NCBI GenBank assembly: GCA_016936555.1
Contig: JAFGXR010000039.1
Coordinates: 17,916 to 81,915 of the forward strand
Origin: Spirochaetales bacterium
GTDB taxonomy: Bacteria > Spirochaetota > Spirochaetia > DSM-2461
Reading direction: 5' to 3'
DNA: 64,000 bases
The position numbers and the translations under genes are program-made. Position 1 is the stretch's first letter; each line of letters starts with the position of its first letter. The notes under the pieces were generated by a model. That model saw only the letters and a program-made list of their open reading frames with translations, was not told where the DNA came from and made no database searches. Shown in pieces: positions 1 to 10,832 of this stretch.

Positions 1-205
1 ACTACCACAGTTGAGTGTCAGTACTTTCATTAATGACTCCTGATAATTTTTCTTTAAATGCAATAATAGGTAATTTATTAATTTATACATATTAATCGGA
101 TCATCGGCAATACCCGGCCGGGCTATCGGAGCAAGTCCTTTTACCGGTAGAGCATAATTCTTTTTTTATGATATGATTTGAGTTGTTGGAGAAGGAATAA
201 TATCG

Positions 206-1249
206 ATGGTGAAAACAAGAGAAATCTCGATTGGAAATATTAAACTCGGAGGGGATAATCCTGTACTTGTTCAGACGATGTGGGACAAAGCTGTCGATAA
301 GGTTGATAGCAGTCTCATTTCCGAACTGAACCGTCTTCAGGTCTATGGCAGCCGGTTGATACGATTTGCCGCACCCACCGAGGATTCGGTCCCTCTTCTG
401 GGGGAAATCGCGAGCCGGATCTCGATGCCCGTCGTGGCGGATATCCACTTTGATTACAGGATCGCTCTCGCCTGTATGGATCATGGCATCCCGAAGATCC
501 GCATAAATCCCGGCAACATCGGTGCATCATGGAAGGTGGAGGAGGTCGTCAGGAAAGCGGCTGATACGGGAACGGTCATTCGCATAGGCGCCAACGGCGG
601 CTCTCTGCCCAAATCATTAAAAAAAATGGAAAACCGCGGGGAGGCTCTGGTTCTGGCAGCGGAAGAGCAGCTGAATTTTCTCGAGAGTCTCGGGTTCTCA
701 AATATCGTTGTCTCTCTGAAATCATCAGATATCGAAGAGAACTTCGAAGCCAACAGTCTTTTCGCGACCAGACACGACTATCCCCTCCATCTGGGCATCA
801 CGGAAGCCGGTCCCCTGATTCCCGCCGTTGTTAAAAGTTCGATCGGTCTTTCACGCCTTCTGGAAAAGGGGATCGGAAGCACTATAAGAATTTCCATTTC
901 CGACAATCCGCTCAAGGAAGTTATAGCGGGAAACGAAATTCTCTCCGCTCTCGGGATGAATTCCAATGCAAGAGTCAATCTGATCTCCTGTCCCAAATGC
1001 GGCAGATCCTCTTTTGATACGCACCGTTTTACTGAAGAAATACAGGATTATCTCTATTCTGTCGATAAAGATATATCGGTCGCCATTATGGGGTGCATGG
1101 TGAATGGTCCCGGCGAAGCTTCCCATGCCGATATCGGTATAAGCGGTGTGGGGAACAGTATCGCCATATTTAAAAAAGGTGAGATTATCCGGAGGGAAAC
1201 AGCTTGGACGGCGAAAGACGCATTTATCGAAGAAATAGAAAAACTCTGA
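206..1249 (+). CDS. ispG: 4-hydroxy-3-methylbut-2-enyl diphosphate synthase (IspG/GcpE)
   Basis: Penultimate step of the MEP isoprenoid pathway: reductive ring opening of methylerythritol cyclodiphosphate by a [4Fe-4S] enzyme in the cytoplasm. The 347-residue length fits the short bacterial form without the extra insert domain. Cluster ligands are visible as C262 and C265 (SCPKCGR) and C297 in GCMVNGPGE, whose glutamate E304 is the family's fourth ligand. The N-terminal TIM-barrel part carries the usual VADIHFD and INPGNIG motifs. The ATG is preceded by GGAGAAGG at good spacing. The next gene overlaps its last 46 bases, so the two are translationally linked. The 205 bases upstream show no clear promoter beyond a TATGAT at 172-177. 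Confidence 0.96.
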   Translation: MVKTREISIGNIKLGGDNPVLVQTMWDKAVDKVDSSLISELNRLQVYGSRLIRFAAPTEDSVPLLGEIASRISMPVVADIHFDYRIALACMDHGIPKIRINPGNIGASWKVEEVVRKAADTGTVIRIGANGGSLPKSLKKMENRGEALVLAAEEQLNFLESLGFSNIVVSLKSSDIEENFEANSLFATRHDYPLHLGITEAGPLIPAVVKSSIGLSRLLEKGIGSTIRISISDNPLKEVIAGNEILSALGMNSNARVNLISCPKCGRSSFDTHRFTEEIQDYLYSVDKDISVAIMGCMVNGPGEASHADIGISGVGNSIAIFKKGEIIRRETAWTAKDAFIEEIEKL

Positions 1250-2355
1250 TTCTCCTTTTCCTTTTGTTATCCATCTCTTTTCTCCAGGCACAGGAAAGCG
1301 GTTCTGATGACTCTCTTACCGGTTCCATCGGAGCACTGGATTCCATGGAGTCCTGGCTTCTCTATGAAAGAGGCTTGCATCTCTACAGTACGAAGGAATA
1401 TGGAGAGGCGTTGAATCACTTCAACAAGCTTATAGAGCGTCACGGCGTATATCCAGAAGCGGAATACTGGATCGGACGTGTTTTCGAGCAGGAAGGGGAG
1501 CATATCCTCGCTGAAAAGCAATATCTTAAAGCTCTCGAAGCCGTTAGGGTTCTTCACATACCCGAAGAGAAATACGACATCCTGTACCGACTGGCCGAGC
1601 TGTACAAGAACAGGGGGGATTTCGATTCATACAACCAGATTCTCAACAGCATTATTCTTGATGAGCTGGAGATCAATCAGCTGGCTCTTGCCAATGAAAG
1701 CCCGGCTATCAATACACTGAAAAGAGACGGAATTGATAGAACTATCCTCTTGTTCAGGCACACCTTTACTTTTTCCATTGATGCCTTTAATCAACTCGGT
1801 ATTTATTACTATAAGAATGGCGATTACAAGGCAGCAACATCCAAATTGATCTATCCTCTGCTCAGCCTTTTTTCTATTTCCATTGATTATCTCAGGGATC
1901 TGGATCCCCGGTTCACTTTTCCCGAAGATTATGACGAACTGGTAGAAAACCACAGTGATTATGTTTTTGATACTCTGGAGGAGATAATCAAAGTGAGGAA
2001 TAAAGATTTCAGCTTCAGCCGGAGTCTGGAATCATTAAGTGTAACAGACAAACTGGAACAATTGCAGGAAGCAGAGGAATGGCTCCCTGAACCTCCAGAT
2101 TATTATCTATCCGGGGCTTCCTGCTGTCTTGCTCTTTTCTATGGCGAACCATCGCTCAGAGATCTCATGGATGATTATGAAATTTTCCGGACATTGTATT
2201 ATCTCGCAGCATCACTGTTCGCAGAAGGCTATAGCGAAACGGCTCTGGGGATATGGGAAATTGTCAGTATGAACGGCAATGCGGGAATGTGGCAGCTGCG
2301 CTCTGAGCAGCAGATATCCAATCCTTCTGTTGAGTCGGGAGAAATGATTTACTGA
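1204..2355 (+). CDS. Secreted TPR-repeat protein
   Basis: A 383-residue protein with an N-terminal signal peptide (basic RRIYRRNRK, then a leucine-rich core ending near LQAQ), so it is exported. The body is helical, with TPR-like repeats around residues 50-130 ([20 protein letters not shown] and following) and weaker ones near 190-230. The start is TTG at 1204: a perfect GGAGG lies at 1191-1195, eight bases upstream, and no ATG in frame would keep the signal peptide. It begins 46 bases inside ispG, and a terminator follows at 2380. No enzymatic motif is seen. Such proteins usually act as periplasmic or outer-membrane-linked scaffolds; the exact role is unknown. Confidence 0.8.
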   Translation: MDGERRIYRRNRKTLILLFLLLSISFLQAQESGSDDSLTGSIGALDSMESWLLYERGLHLYSTKEYGEALNHFNKLIERHGVYPEAEYWIGRVFEQEGEHILAEKQYLKALEAVRVLHIPEEKYDILYRLAELYKNRGDFDSYNQILNSIILDELEINQLALANESPAINTLKRDGIDRTILLFRHTFTFSIDAFNQLGIYYYKNGDYKAATSKLIYPLLSLFSISIDYLRDLDPRFTFPEDYDELVENHSDYVFDTLEEIIKVRNKDFSFSRSLESLSVTDKLEQLQEAEEWLPEPPDYYLSGASCCLALFYGEPSLRDLMDDYEIFRTLYYLAASLFAEGYSETALGIWEIVSMNGNAGMWQLRSEQQISNPSVESGEMIY

Positions 2356-2379
2356 ATCAACAGCAGAACCTTTCGAGAT

Positions 2380-2412
2380 AAGAATCCTCATGTGGGGATT
2401 CTTATTTTTTTT
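2380..2412 (+). terminator. Rho-independent terminator after the ispG-TPR pair
   Basis: Perfect 8-bp arms AAGAATCC (2380-2387) and GGATTCTT (2396-2403), followed by A and eight T. It separates the ispG pair from uvrA. Confidence 0.85.
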
Positions 2413-2414
2413 GT

Positions 2415-2420
2415 TATAAT
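2415..2420 (+). promoter_or_regulatory. Likely -10 box of uvrA
   Basis: A consensus TATAAT sits 14 bases before the uvrA ATG, immediately after the upstream terminator. The -35 position falls inside the terminator stem and is not conserved. There is no Shine-Dalgarno site between this box and the ATG, so the uvrA mRNA would have a very short leader. Confidence 0.5.
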
Positions 2421-2434
2421 GTATTCTGTTTCCT

Positions 2435-5269
2435 ATGGATAAGATCGTTATAAAAGGTGCTCGGGAACACAACCTTAAAAATATTAATCTTGAAATTCCA
2501 CGGGATAAGCTCGTTGTTATTTCCGGGAAAAGCGGGAGCGGAAAGTCATCCCTGGCTTTTGATACTATCTTCGCCGAAGGTCAGAGGCGCTATGTCGAAT
2601 CCCTCTCCGCCTACGCCCGGCAGTTTCTCGGACGGATGGATAAGCCCGATCTGGATTATATCGAGGGGCTGTCCCCCGCCATATCCATCGAACAGAAGAC
2701 GACCCATAAAAATCCTCGTTCCACAGTCGGAACCATTACGGAAATTTACGATTATCTGAGATTGCTTTTCGCCAGGATCGGAACGGCACACTGTCCGACC
2801 TGCGGCATAGAAATAAAAGAACAGTCCGTCGATCAGATCATAGACACAGTTCACGAATATCCCGAAGGGAGCCGAATTATCATACTGGCTCCTGTCGTTA
2901 AAGGGAGAAAAGGGCAGCATCAGAAAGTTTTTGACGATGCCAGAAAGTCCGGTTTTGCCCGGGTTCGGGTTAATGGTGAAATTCTGTCTCTCGATGATCC
3001 TATAGAACTGGATAAAAACAAGAAGCACAGCATTGAAATCGTCATAGACCGCCTGAAGGTCAGCTCTGAAACAAGAAAGAGACTGGCCGAATCCGTGGAG
3101 ACGGCTCTGGAGATAACCGACGGGAAAGTCATTGCCGTCAGAACCGGGGAGAAAGAGGATGAAGAGACCTTTTTCTCGGAGAAAAACTCCTGCCCTCACT
3201 GCGGATTCAGCATGCCGGAGCTGCAGCCCCGACTCTTTTCCTTCAACAATCCCTACGGGGCCTGTCCAGACTGCAGCGGTCTCGGGATGACAATGGAGTT
3301 TGACCGGGATCTCATTATGCCCGATATGAGCCTCTCTTTTAATAAAGGAGGTATTGCTCCCTACAACCCCGATGCGAACTGGCACAGAAGCTGGTTCGAG
3401 GGGCTGGCAAAGCATTACAGGTTTTCCCTCGATACGCCATTGGAAGAACTTCCCCAAAGCATAATCGATGTGCTGTTTGACGGCAGCAGCGACAAGATCG
3501 ATATTCTCTATGAAAACCGCGAGGGAACAGGCCGCTTCGAGTACAATTCCAACTACAAGGGTATCATTCACGATCTGAAGAGACGGTACAGGGAATCAAC
3601 TTCCGATGGCGTTAAGGACTGGCTTGAAAAATACATGGTCAAGCAGAACTGTCGGACCTGTAAGGGAAAAAGGCTCAGGGAAGAAAGCCTCGCCGTAAGA
3701 ATCGATGATAAAAATATCCATCAGATGACATCCTATTCCGTTAAAGATGCCGTACAGTTTTTTAGCGGACTTGAGCTCGATCCCACGAAAAGGCATATCT
3801 CCGAACAGATTATGAAGGAAATACGCGAAAGGCTTTCATTCCTGCAGAGCGTCGGCCTGGAGTATCTCTCCCTTGACCGGGAAGCGGCCACCCTTTCGGG
3901 AGGAGAAGCCCAGAGAATCAGACTGGCGACCCAGATCGGCTCTTCTCTTGTCGGAGTCCTCTATATTCTCGACGAACCGACCATAGGCCTTCATCAGAGA
4001 GACAATCAGCGGCTGATCGATACTCTAAAGCACCTCCGCGATCTGGGCAATACACTCATCGTTGTCGAGCACGATGAGCAGACTCTCCGGACCGCCGATT
4101 ATATTGTCGATATGGGGCCCGGTGCGGGAATCCACGGCGGTACGGTTACGGCTGAAGGAACCGTGGAAAAAATTCTCTCCGATCCGAACAGTCTGACAGG
4201 CCGGTATCTCAGCGGAGATATTTACATCGAGAGCAATCGGGAAAGGCGTAAGGGCAACGGAAAAAGCATAATCATACATGGAGCGAGAGAGCATAATCTC
4301 AAAAACCTTACAGTCGAATTCCCTCTTGGAAAGATGATTGTCATTACCGGAGTTTCCGGTTCCGGAAAATCGACACTTCTCAGTGATCTTCTTTATCCCA
4401 TGCTGCATAACGCGACCAACCGATCCCGTATGAGAGTCGGCGAGTGCGATGCTGTCGAGGGGACAGAAAACATCGATAAGGTTATCAGTATCGACCAGAG
4501 CGCCATAGGCCGGACGCCCCGTTCCAATCCCGCTACCTATGTGGGGCTGTTCACTCCTATCCGCGAATTGTTCGCCTCTCTTCCCGAGTCAAAGGCGAGA
4601 GGTTACAAATCGGGCCGTTTTTCATTTAATGTCAAAGGCGGGCGCTGCGAACAGTGTCAGGGTGCGGGAACCCAGAAAATTGAAATGCACTTCCTTCCCG
4701 ATGTCTATGTCACCTGCGATGTCTGTAAAGGTAAGCGGTTCAATCGGGAAACGCTAGATGTGCGCTACAAAGGGAAAAACATCTACGAAGTCCTGGAGAT
4801 GTCAGTCGAGGAGGCTTCGGAATTCTTTGCAGCCATACCGGCGATAAAGAGAAAAGTGGATACTCTGATGTCCGTGGGGCTCGGATATATCAATCTCGGC
4901 CAATCGGCTATCACTCTTTCCGGAGGGGAAGCCCAGAGAGTCAAACTCTCTCTCGAACTTTCCAAGCGCAGCACGGGCAAAACTTTTTATATCATTGATG
5001 AGCCCACTACGGGTCTTCATTTCGCCGATGTCAAGCTCCTTCTCGAAGTGCTTCAGGAACTCGTCGATAAAGGCAATACGATCTGTATGATCGAACACAA
5101 TCTGGATGTTATCAAACAGGCAGACCATATCATCGATCTGGGACCGGAAGGCGGAGATAAAGGGGGAACCCTGATCTGTACGGGAACACCCGAGCTTGTC
5201 GCGGAGTGTGCGGACTCCTATACGGGATATTATCTGAAACCTGAACTGGAACGGGGATTGAAGCAGTAA
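2435..5269 (+). CDS. uvrA: Excinuclease ABC subunit A
   Basis: DNA damage-sensing ATPase of nucleotide excision repair; it works as a dimer that loads UvrB. At 944 residues it is full length. Two ABC modules are visible: Walker [10 protein letters not shown] near residue 32 and GVSGSGKST near 645, and signatures [11 protein letters not shown] and [11 protein letters not shown]. Zinc-binding cysteine pairs occur in CPTCG, CPHCG...CPDC and CEQC...CDVC. The ATG has no Shine-Dalgarno site and lies just downstream of a TATAAT. The LptD-like gene starts one base after its stop, an arrangement I recall from Treponema and Borrelia (uvrA next to TP0515/BB0838), which supports a spirochaete origin. Confidence 0.98.
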   Translation: MDKIVIKGAREHNLKNINLEIPRDKLVVISGKSGSGKSSLAFDTIFAEGQRRYVESLSAYARQFLGRMDKPDLDYIEGLSPAISIEQKTTHKNPRSTVGTITEIYDYLRLLFARIGTAHCPTCGIEIKEQSVDQIIDTVHEYPEGSRIIILAPVVKGRKGQHQKVFDDARKSGFARVRVNGEILSLDDPIELDKNKKHSIEIVIDRLKVSSETRKRLAESVETALEITDGKVIAVRTGEKEDEETFFSEKNSCPHCGFSMPELQPRLFSFNNPYGACPDCSGLGMTMEFDRDLIMPDMSLSFNKGGIAPYNPDANWHRSWFEGLAKHYRFSLDTPLEELPQSIIDVLFDGSSDKIDILYENREGTGRFEYNSNYKGIIHDLKRRYRESTSDGVKDWLEKYMVKQNCRTCKGKRLREESLAVRIDDKNIHQMTSYSVKDAVQFFSGLELDPTKRHISEQIMKEIRERLSFLQSVGLEYLSLDREAATLSGGEAQRIRLATQIGSSLVGVLYILDEPTIGLHQRDNQRLIDTLKHLRDLGNTLIVVEHDEQTLRTADYIVDMGPGAGIHGGTVTAEGTVEKILSDPNSLTGRYLSGDIYIESNRERRKGNGKSIIIHGAREHNLKNLTVEFPLGKMIVITGVSGSGKSTLLSDLLYPMLHNATNRSRMRVGECDAVEGTENIDKVISIDQSAIGRTPRSNPATYVGLFTPIRELFASLPESKARGYKSGRFSFNVKGGRCEQCQGAGTQKIEMHFLPDVYVTCDVCKGKRFNRETLDVRYKGKNIYEVLEMSVEEASEFFAAIPAIKRKVDTLMSVGLGYINLGQSAITLSGGEAQRVKLSLELSKRSTGKTFYIIDEPTTGLHFADVKLLLEVLQELVDKGNTICMIEHNLDVIKQADHIIDLGPEGGDKGGTLICTGTPELVAECADSYTGYYLKPELERGLKQ

Positions 5270-5270
5270 T

Positions 5271-8200
5271 TTGAAAGTGCCGGTGCCGACATTGCGAAAA
5301 CTAATAATCATACTGCTCTTATTCAGCATGTACCCTCTCGTCTCTCAGGACACCGGAGAAGGGGATCTTTTCACCGATACGCTTTACAGTGATATCAATA
5401 CAGCTTCCTATTATGAACTCCTCAACTGGTGCCGCGAACTGGAACTCGATACGAAGGGGAATAGCGATTATTTAAGGAAACAGCTCTATTCCTATTATAA
5501 AGTAGATCTCAATATTGTAGAAACTGCTGAAAGTGACAACGATATCGTTGTCAAAATTATCAGTGCCGACCGTTCGGAATACTATTCCCTGGAAGAAATC
5601 AGCGAAGATTATGTCCGGATCACCGGACGGGTCAAACTGATCGTTAAACAGATTTCGAAAAACACGACCCATACGATAGAAGCCGATTCCGTCCTGTTTA
5701 ACCAGACGACCGATACGATGACAGCAAGCGGAAATATATTATATGTCAAAGAGGAGAACGGAAAGGAAGAGGAGTACAGCGGGGACAATTTCACTTTTAA
5801 TGTTCAAAGCTGGAAAGGGGTCATTCTCAAAGGAGACTTTAAACGTACCCAGGATGTCAACAGCATGGAGACGGAGTTCATCTTCAGCGGGGATGCTATA
5901 AAAAAAGGTGAGGGCGATGTCGTCGTTCTCGATCAGGGGGCCATCACATCCTGTGACGATGAGAATCCCCATTACCGTATAGAAGCCAGTAAAATCTGGA
6001 TACTCGGACCTGATGAGTGGGCCATTTTCAACGGAGCGCTCTATATCGGACATATTCCTGTGCTCTATATTCCCTTTTATCATCTTCCCGGAAACGATCT
6101 GTTTTTCAATCCCGTTATCGGAGATGACAGCAGGCGCGGGTATTATATCCAGACAACGACATATCTTCTGGGGCGGAAAGCAAATGATAAAGAGGATGAT
6201 TCTTTCTTCATTAATGTAGCCGACAGCGATGAAACCTACAACCTGGTCCCGCAGGGTCTGTATCTCTTCAAGGAAAAAGGAGCATCGGAACAGGAACAGA
6301 ACACGGATTATATAAAATATAAACTCGACTATTATTCCAATCTCGGCGGCTATACAGCATTTGAAGGATCGCTGGCCCATATCTGGCAGTTCAAAAATAT
6401 CAAATTCGATCTGGGCATAGGTGTTACCAGGTCAATTAAAAACAATAACGGCACATATACGAACTACTTTGAAGAAAATAACTATATCTCATCCTGGAAT
6501 TCAGCTGATCTCTTCGGGCAGGCCCTTCCTTTCCGGGGCGGATTGTCTTTCGGATTTTCGCTTCTCAATTTCAATCTGAATTTCGAATATCTGACAGATC
6601 CCTATTTCAAAAACGATTTTGCCGGCCGCGAAGAAAATTTTGACTGGCTCAATTATCTTCTGTCCCAGACTACGGAAGATAAAGATATCGAGGAAAGCAC
6701 TCAGAGCTCCTTTAACTGGTCTTTACAGGGCAATATCAACATTCCCAACAAATGGGCTGCCGATTACATTAAAAACCTTTCTCTCAATTCCCTGAAAGTC
6801 AATATGCTGTGGAGCAGTAAAAGTAACAGTGATTATGAAGCTCCCGAAGATCCTGCTGAGTATTACGACCCCTACAGTCCTTTAAGACAGTTTTTTTATC
6901 CGTCAAATATAACCTGGCCCCAGACGTCTCTGAATCTATCGGGAATTCTATTTGAATACAAAACAGGTCCCGATGAGCCGCTTCCGAAGGATGATCTTGA
7001 AAAAAGAGACAGGATTGATGCGCCCTGGGGAAATAATAGCAGAGATAGTTTTTCGGAGAAAACAGCCGGAGATGATAGTTTCAATAAGCCTGTAAGGCAG
7101 GAGAGTATTTCAATAAGTAACGGAATACAGGCATTTTATTCAAAAATTGACTACAGTTTCACTGGGTATTTGAATTTCACTTCCTATATGAACAATGGTG
7201 ATTGGAATAAGCCGGCTGATATTGATTTCGATATATTAAAGTCGCTATTGACGAATAAAAACACTTTCAATCTGAATTACAGCATGAAGCTCTTCGAAGG
7301 AACCGTTTCTTTTGCCGGAAAGAACACAGTCTCCGCTGATTATCTGGAATATTTTGGTGACTACAGTGATGATGAAGGGGTGAGTGAACTGAAAGGCCGA
7401 AAGCTCAACTGGCTAAATACGCTGGATTTTGCAATCAATCCTTTTAAAAATATCGCTTATGTAAATAAATCATCCATAAGTTATGAATTTGATACAACAC
7501 TTTACTCCATGGCATACGATTCGGATCAACAGAAATTTCTTAAGGAGTGGATCGGATGGAATGACGATGATATAACGACTCACAGAGGCGCTGTAAATCT
7601 GAATTTTTCCATTTTACCGGTCACTCTCGCCATTACGTTTGACTCCACACTTCCTCCTCTGGATATCAAGCAGTCAATTGCTCCTTCTCTTGATTTCTCC
7701 ATCTGGAAGTGGACCGGGAAAATTTCCGGTAAGGTCATATACGAAGAGAATGAATGGACACCCGATCCTCTTAAGATCAGTACAAAGCTGGATCCTTTTG
7801 ATAATGTAAATATTTCCGGAGATTTCTCCTATGACTTCGAAGAAGAGACTCCCGAATCCCTTATAGCGGCTTTTAAATTATGGCCTTTGACCGGATCCTA
7901 TAAAATGGCCTATGCAACTGAATATAAATGGGATAAAGAGGCCCAGCAGCTTGAAGACCTTGGAAAGGATTTTATTCCAACGGCCTTGTCTCTGGGACTG
8001 AATTACAAGTATGAAAGTCCTGTATTCTGGAAGAACAGGATTACTATGGATGGTACCATAAATCTGACGTATACAATGAACCTTCAGCAGTACAATCTCA
8101 GTAAACTGGGGTTGAACTTGACTTACAATCTCCATATTTTTGAATTCCTCGATCTTAAGTTTTCTATGAAATCGACAAACGAACATATGTTCCTCTATTT

Positions 8201-8531
8201 CCCTTCGCTGAGGGACTACTATGGAATAGAAGAAGAATACAGTTTGTTCAGAGATCTTTTCAGATCTTTCAATTTCTTCAGTCCTGAACAGCAGGACCGT
8301 TATGATTCCTTTTTCAATATGAACTCATTGAATCTTTCAGTCGTTCATAAGCTCCATGACTGGGATCTTGAAATGGAATACAGCGGTAAACCTGTCCTGA
8401 ACAAGGGGGAGCTGGAGTCGCAATGGGAATCTACCTTTTCCATCCTTGTCCGCTGGAATCCCATTGAAAAACTGAAGCTGCAGACTAAATACGCAGATGA
8501 GCTATGGAATGTCGATACGGAGTTTGAATGA
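5271..8531 (+). CDS. LptD/OstA-like outer-membrane assembly protein
   Basis: A 1086-residue outer-membrane protein. A signal peptide (residues 1-25) is followed by a compact helical stretch, residues 45-78, that resembles a SAP motif. Next comes an OstA-like beta-jellyroll (about 115-260) with the family's signatures TSCDDENPHYRIEASKI and VLYIPFYHLPG, then GDDSRRGYYIQ. The remaining roughly 800 residues are rich in alternating aromatic and polar residues typical of a large beta-barrel. LptD homologues insert lipopolysaccharide or another glycolipid into the outer leaflet. The start is TTG at 5271, one base after uvrA; GTG at 5277 or 5283 are alternatives, while the later ATG at 5328 would destroy the signal peptide. 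Whether the organism makes true LPS cannot be told from here. Confidence 0.85.
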   Translation: MKVPVPTLRKLIIILLLFSMYPLVSQDTGEGDLFTDTLYSDINTASYYELLNWCRELELDTKGNSDYLRKQLYSYYKVDLNIVETAESDNDIVVKIISADRSEYYSLEEISEDYVRITGRVKLIVKQISKNTTHTIEADSVLFNQTTDTMTASGNILYVKEENGKEEEYSGDNFTFNVQSWKGVILKGDFKRTQDVNSMETEFIFSGDAIKKGEGDVVVLDQGAITSCDDENPHYRIEASKIWILGPDEWAIFNGALYIGHIPVLYIPFYHLPGNDLFFNPVIGDDSRRGYYIQTTTYLLGRKANDKEDDSFFINVADSDETYNLVPQGLYLFKEKGASEQEQNTDYIKYKLDYYSNLGGYTAFEGSLAHIWQFKNIKFDLGIGVTRSIKNNNGTYTNYFEENNYISSWNSADLFGQALPFRGGLSFGFSLLNFNLNFEYLTDPYFKNDFAGREENFDWLNYLLSQTTEDKDIEESTQSSFNWSLQGNINIPNKWAADYIKNLSLNSLKVNMLWSSKSNSDYEAPEDPAEYYDPYSPLRQFFYPSNITWPQTSLNLSGILFEYKTGPDEPLPKDDLEKRDRIDAPWGNNSRDSFSEKTAGDDSFNKPVRQESISISNGIQAFYSKIDYSFTGYLNFTSYMNNGDWNKPADIDFDILKSLLTNKNTFNLNYSMKLFEGTVSFAGKNTVSADYLEYFGDYSDDEGVSELKGRKLNWLNTLDFAINPFKNIAYVNKSSISYEFDTTLYSMAYDSDQQKFLKEWIGWNDDDITTHRGAVNLNFSILPVTLAITFDSTLPPLDIKQSIAPSLDFSIWKWTGKISGKVIYEENEWTPDPLKISTKLDPFDNVNISGDFSYDFEEETPESLIAAFKLWPLTGSYKMAYATEYKWDKEAQQLEDLGKDFIPTALSLGLNYKYESPVFWKNRITMDGTINLTYTMNLQQYNLSKLGLNLTYNLHIFEFLDLKFSMKSTNEHMFLYFPSLRDYYGIEEEYSLFRDLFRSFNFFSPEQQDRYDSFFNMNSLNLSVVHKLHDWDLEMEYSGKPVLNKGELESQWESTFSILVRWNPIEKLKLQTKYADELWNVDTEFE

Positions 8532-8590
8532 TTATTCTATCCTTGACCATTTTAACCAATAATAAGTACAATCTCATGTACAGAGGTACG

Positions 8591-8620
8591 ATGAAGAGAA
8601 AAAGAAGGGATAATGGCTGA
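8591..8620 (+). CDS. Possible nine-codon leader ORF before pgpH
   Basis: ATG at 8591 preceded by AGAGG (8582-8586), reading MKRKRRDNG and ending in TGA at 8618-8620. The stop falls five bases after the start of the downstream pgpH ATG, so termination here could re-initiate on that gene. The peptide is very basic. It may be chance; the evidence is the Shine-Dalgarno site and the stop/start overlap only. Confidence 0.3.
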   Translation: MKRKRRDNG

Positions 8621-10832
8621 GCTCATTCAAACCAGATCGGCAGAACAGAACAGTTTTTCCGCCGGGATCTCGGTTTCCCTTATCACAATGATAATTTCTT
8701 ATATTCTCTGTGTTTTCATGTTTTCCTTTTTCGGGAATTTTGAAAGGATATTTCATGCTGATTCCTATCTTGATTACAAAGTCGGAGATGTTGTCAGAGA
8801 AGACATTTATTCTGATATCGATTTATTTCTTATTGACGAAACAGCAACAGCCAGAAAGAAAGATCTCGCTGAATCCATGGCTTATCCGGTTTTTAAAATA
8901 TACGTCAATATAACCCGTGACGTTCTTGCCGCTTACGATGTTTTTGTATCGGAAGTGAACCTTTTTCTGGAGTCAGATCCAACCGGTCTCGAAGATTTCC
9001 ATTTCTCCTCGGGTCTTGAAGAAGCTATTGACCGGGATGCCTTATTCGATTTCCTTCAGTCGGAAAACCTCCCGTTCATCCTCGATAGGACTGAAGATAC
9101 CTTGCAGACACTAATGAATCGGGGAATCGTCTATAATGAGGATGAAAATATGATTCCCGCCTCGGGTATCGTTGAAGTCTGGAGAGAGGCGGGAGACAAT
9201 CTTGATAAAACTTTCCTGAAGTATAATCAGATCCCCCGGCTTGAATCTCTGGCCGATTATGTTGCCAACGAACAGGATCTTACTGATAAGGATGACTCTG
9301 TTGTCCAGGCCGTATTGGTTATTTCACGCTTCTTTGTACGAGAGAACTGTTTTCCCGATGAATTTCAGACCCGTTTGAATAAAGACCTTGCCGCTTCAAA
9401 AGTCAAACCTGTGGAGATCTATCTGGCAAAAGGTGAGAAGATTCTGGAGAAAGGTCTGGTCGTGACTCCGGAAATAGAATCTCGTCTTAAAGCCATAAGA
9501 GCAGCCAAAGGATCGGGGAACCGGCTCGTCTTTATTTCCCCTCTGATCTTCTCCGCCTTTTTATTTGCCTTTGCCGTTCTGTATCTCAAGGTTTTTTCCC
9601 CGGAAAAAGCCGGTAATTTCCAGGTCAGCATAATCATCTATTCCGCTTTGGTTCTGTCTGTCCTCATTTCCTATCAGATTATTCTCTTCGCAGGCACGCC
9701 CCGGAATTTATCTCCGGGAATTTATATCCCCGTTGCTCTGTTCGCCATGCTTGTTACATTGCTGATCAATAAAAAAACCGGTTTGATTTTTCAGCTTATT
9801 CTTTCAACGGCTCTCTATTATATCTCCGGATTTGATCTCGAATTTCTCGTCCTGCCCCTCCTTTACGGAGTAACGGCAAGTCTTGTCATCGAAGGTGCGG
9901 CCCGCAGGCTGGATATGATCCGCGCCGGCTTGATACAGGGCGTATCACAGGCTTTTTTCTTTGTTCTTTTCAGTATTATAAATGATCCGGGGCTATATAA
10001 AGCACTCTGGGGTTCATCCATAATGTTCGTGAACGGCTTTATTAGCAGCATACTGGCTCTGGGTCTTCTTCCTGTTCTGGAACACTGGTTGAAGACCAGT
10101 ACAAAGTTCAGATTGATCGAATTGTCCGATTCCAATGCGCCTGTTCTCAAAAATATGCTGGGAAAAGCACCCGGGACCTATATTCACTCGATGAATGTCG
10201 CCAATCTGGCGGAGATGGCCTGCCAGGAAATCGGTGCAAATACGCTTCTGGCCCGAGTCGGAGGGCTATATCACGATATCGGGAAGGTCGATCAGTCTGA
10301 ATATTTCATTGAGAATCAGACCGATGTGAATAAGCACGACGACATGAAGCCTTCACTTTCCGCCGCCGTATTGAAAGCCCATGTAAAAATCGGGATAGAG
10401 AAAGCTCATGACCTCAAGCTTCCCCAGGATGTGATTGATATAATCGCCCAGCACCATGCAACCTCGACCATGAAATATTTTTATGACCGGGCTTTAAAGG
10501 AAAAGGGGAATACGAAAGTCAACAAGGATGATTTTTCCTACAGCGGTCCCAATCCCCAGACCCGGGAAGCGGCAATCGTCATGCTTGCCGATACCATCGA
10601 AGCGGCAACCCGTACCCTGAAAAAGCCTTCGCTGGCAAAGCTGGAAAAGTATGTCTGGGAGCTCATAATGGATAAATTTATCTGCGGTGAATTGAATGAC
10701 TGTTCCCTGACATTCAAGGATATGGAATATGTGAAAAACTCATTTGTCCATGTACTGGCCGGACATTTTCACACCCGTATAGAATATCCTGATGATCAGA
10801 GAAACAAAGAGAAAGAAAACGATAATGAATAA
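8613..10832 (+). CDS. pgpH: Seven-TM HD-domain phosphodiesterase, PgpH/YqfF family
   Basis: A 739-residue membrane protein with the family's architecture: TM1 near residues 18-40, a large extracytoplasmic 7TMR-HDED domain (about 50-300), a cluster of seven membrane segments (about 305-500), and a cytoplasmic HD domain. The HD signature HDIGK is at about residues 551-555 and AQHHATS follows near 610. Characterised PgpH proteins hydrolyse cyclic di-AMP to pApA. The next gene is ybeY, the same order as yqfF-ybeY in Firmicutes, which supports the call. The ATG has only a close AAGGGA upstream; a short leader ORF overlaps the start. The substrate is inferred from family knowledge. Confidence 0.87.
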   Translation: MAELIQTRSAEQNSFSAGISVSLITMIISYILCVFMFSFFGNFERIFHADSYLDYKVGDVVREDIYSDIDLFLIDETATARKKDLAESMAYPVFKIYVNITRDVLAAYDVFVSEVNLFLESDPTGLEDFHFSSGLEEAIDRDALFDFLQSENLPFILDRTEDTLQTLMNRGIVYNEDENMIPASGIVEVWREAGDNLDKTFLKYNQIPRLESLADYVANEQDLTDKDDSVVQAVLVISRFFVRENCFPDEFQTRLNKDLAASKVKPVEIYLAKGEKILEKGLVVTPEIESRLKAIRAAKGSGNRLVFISPLIFSAFLFAFAVLYLKVFSPEKAGNFQVSIIIYSALVLSVLISYQIILFAGTPRNLSPGIYIPVALFAMLVTLLINKKTGLIFQLILSTALYYISGFDLEFLVLPLLYGVTASLVIEGAARRLDMIRAGLIQGVSQAFFFVLFSIINDPGLYKALWGSSIMFVNGFISSILALGLLPVLEHWLKTSTKFRLIELSDSNAPVLKNMLGKAPGTYIHSMNVANLAEMACQEIGANTLLARVGGLYHDIGKVDQSEYFIENQTDVNKHDDMKPSLSAAVLKAHVKIGIEKAHDLKLPQDVIDIIAQHHATSTMKYFYDRALKEKGNTKVNKDDFSYSGPNPQTREAAIVMLADTIEAATRTLKKPSLAKLEKYVWELIMDKFICGELNDCSLTFKDMEYVKNSFVHVLAGHFHTRIEYPDDQRNKEKENDNE

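Noticed and set aside
1..205. Possible regulatory RNA before ispG
   Set aside because: GC-rich CCCGGCCGGG and nearby short repeats do not form a convincing aptamer or terminator; no promoter pair could be placed.
2546..3571. Long 341-residue minus-strand reading frame inside uvrA
   Set aside because: Antisense shadow of a highly conserved gene; no ribosome site, no family resemblance.
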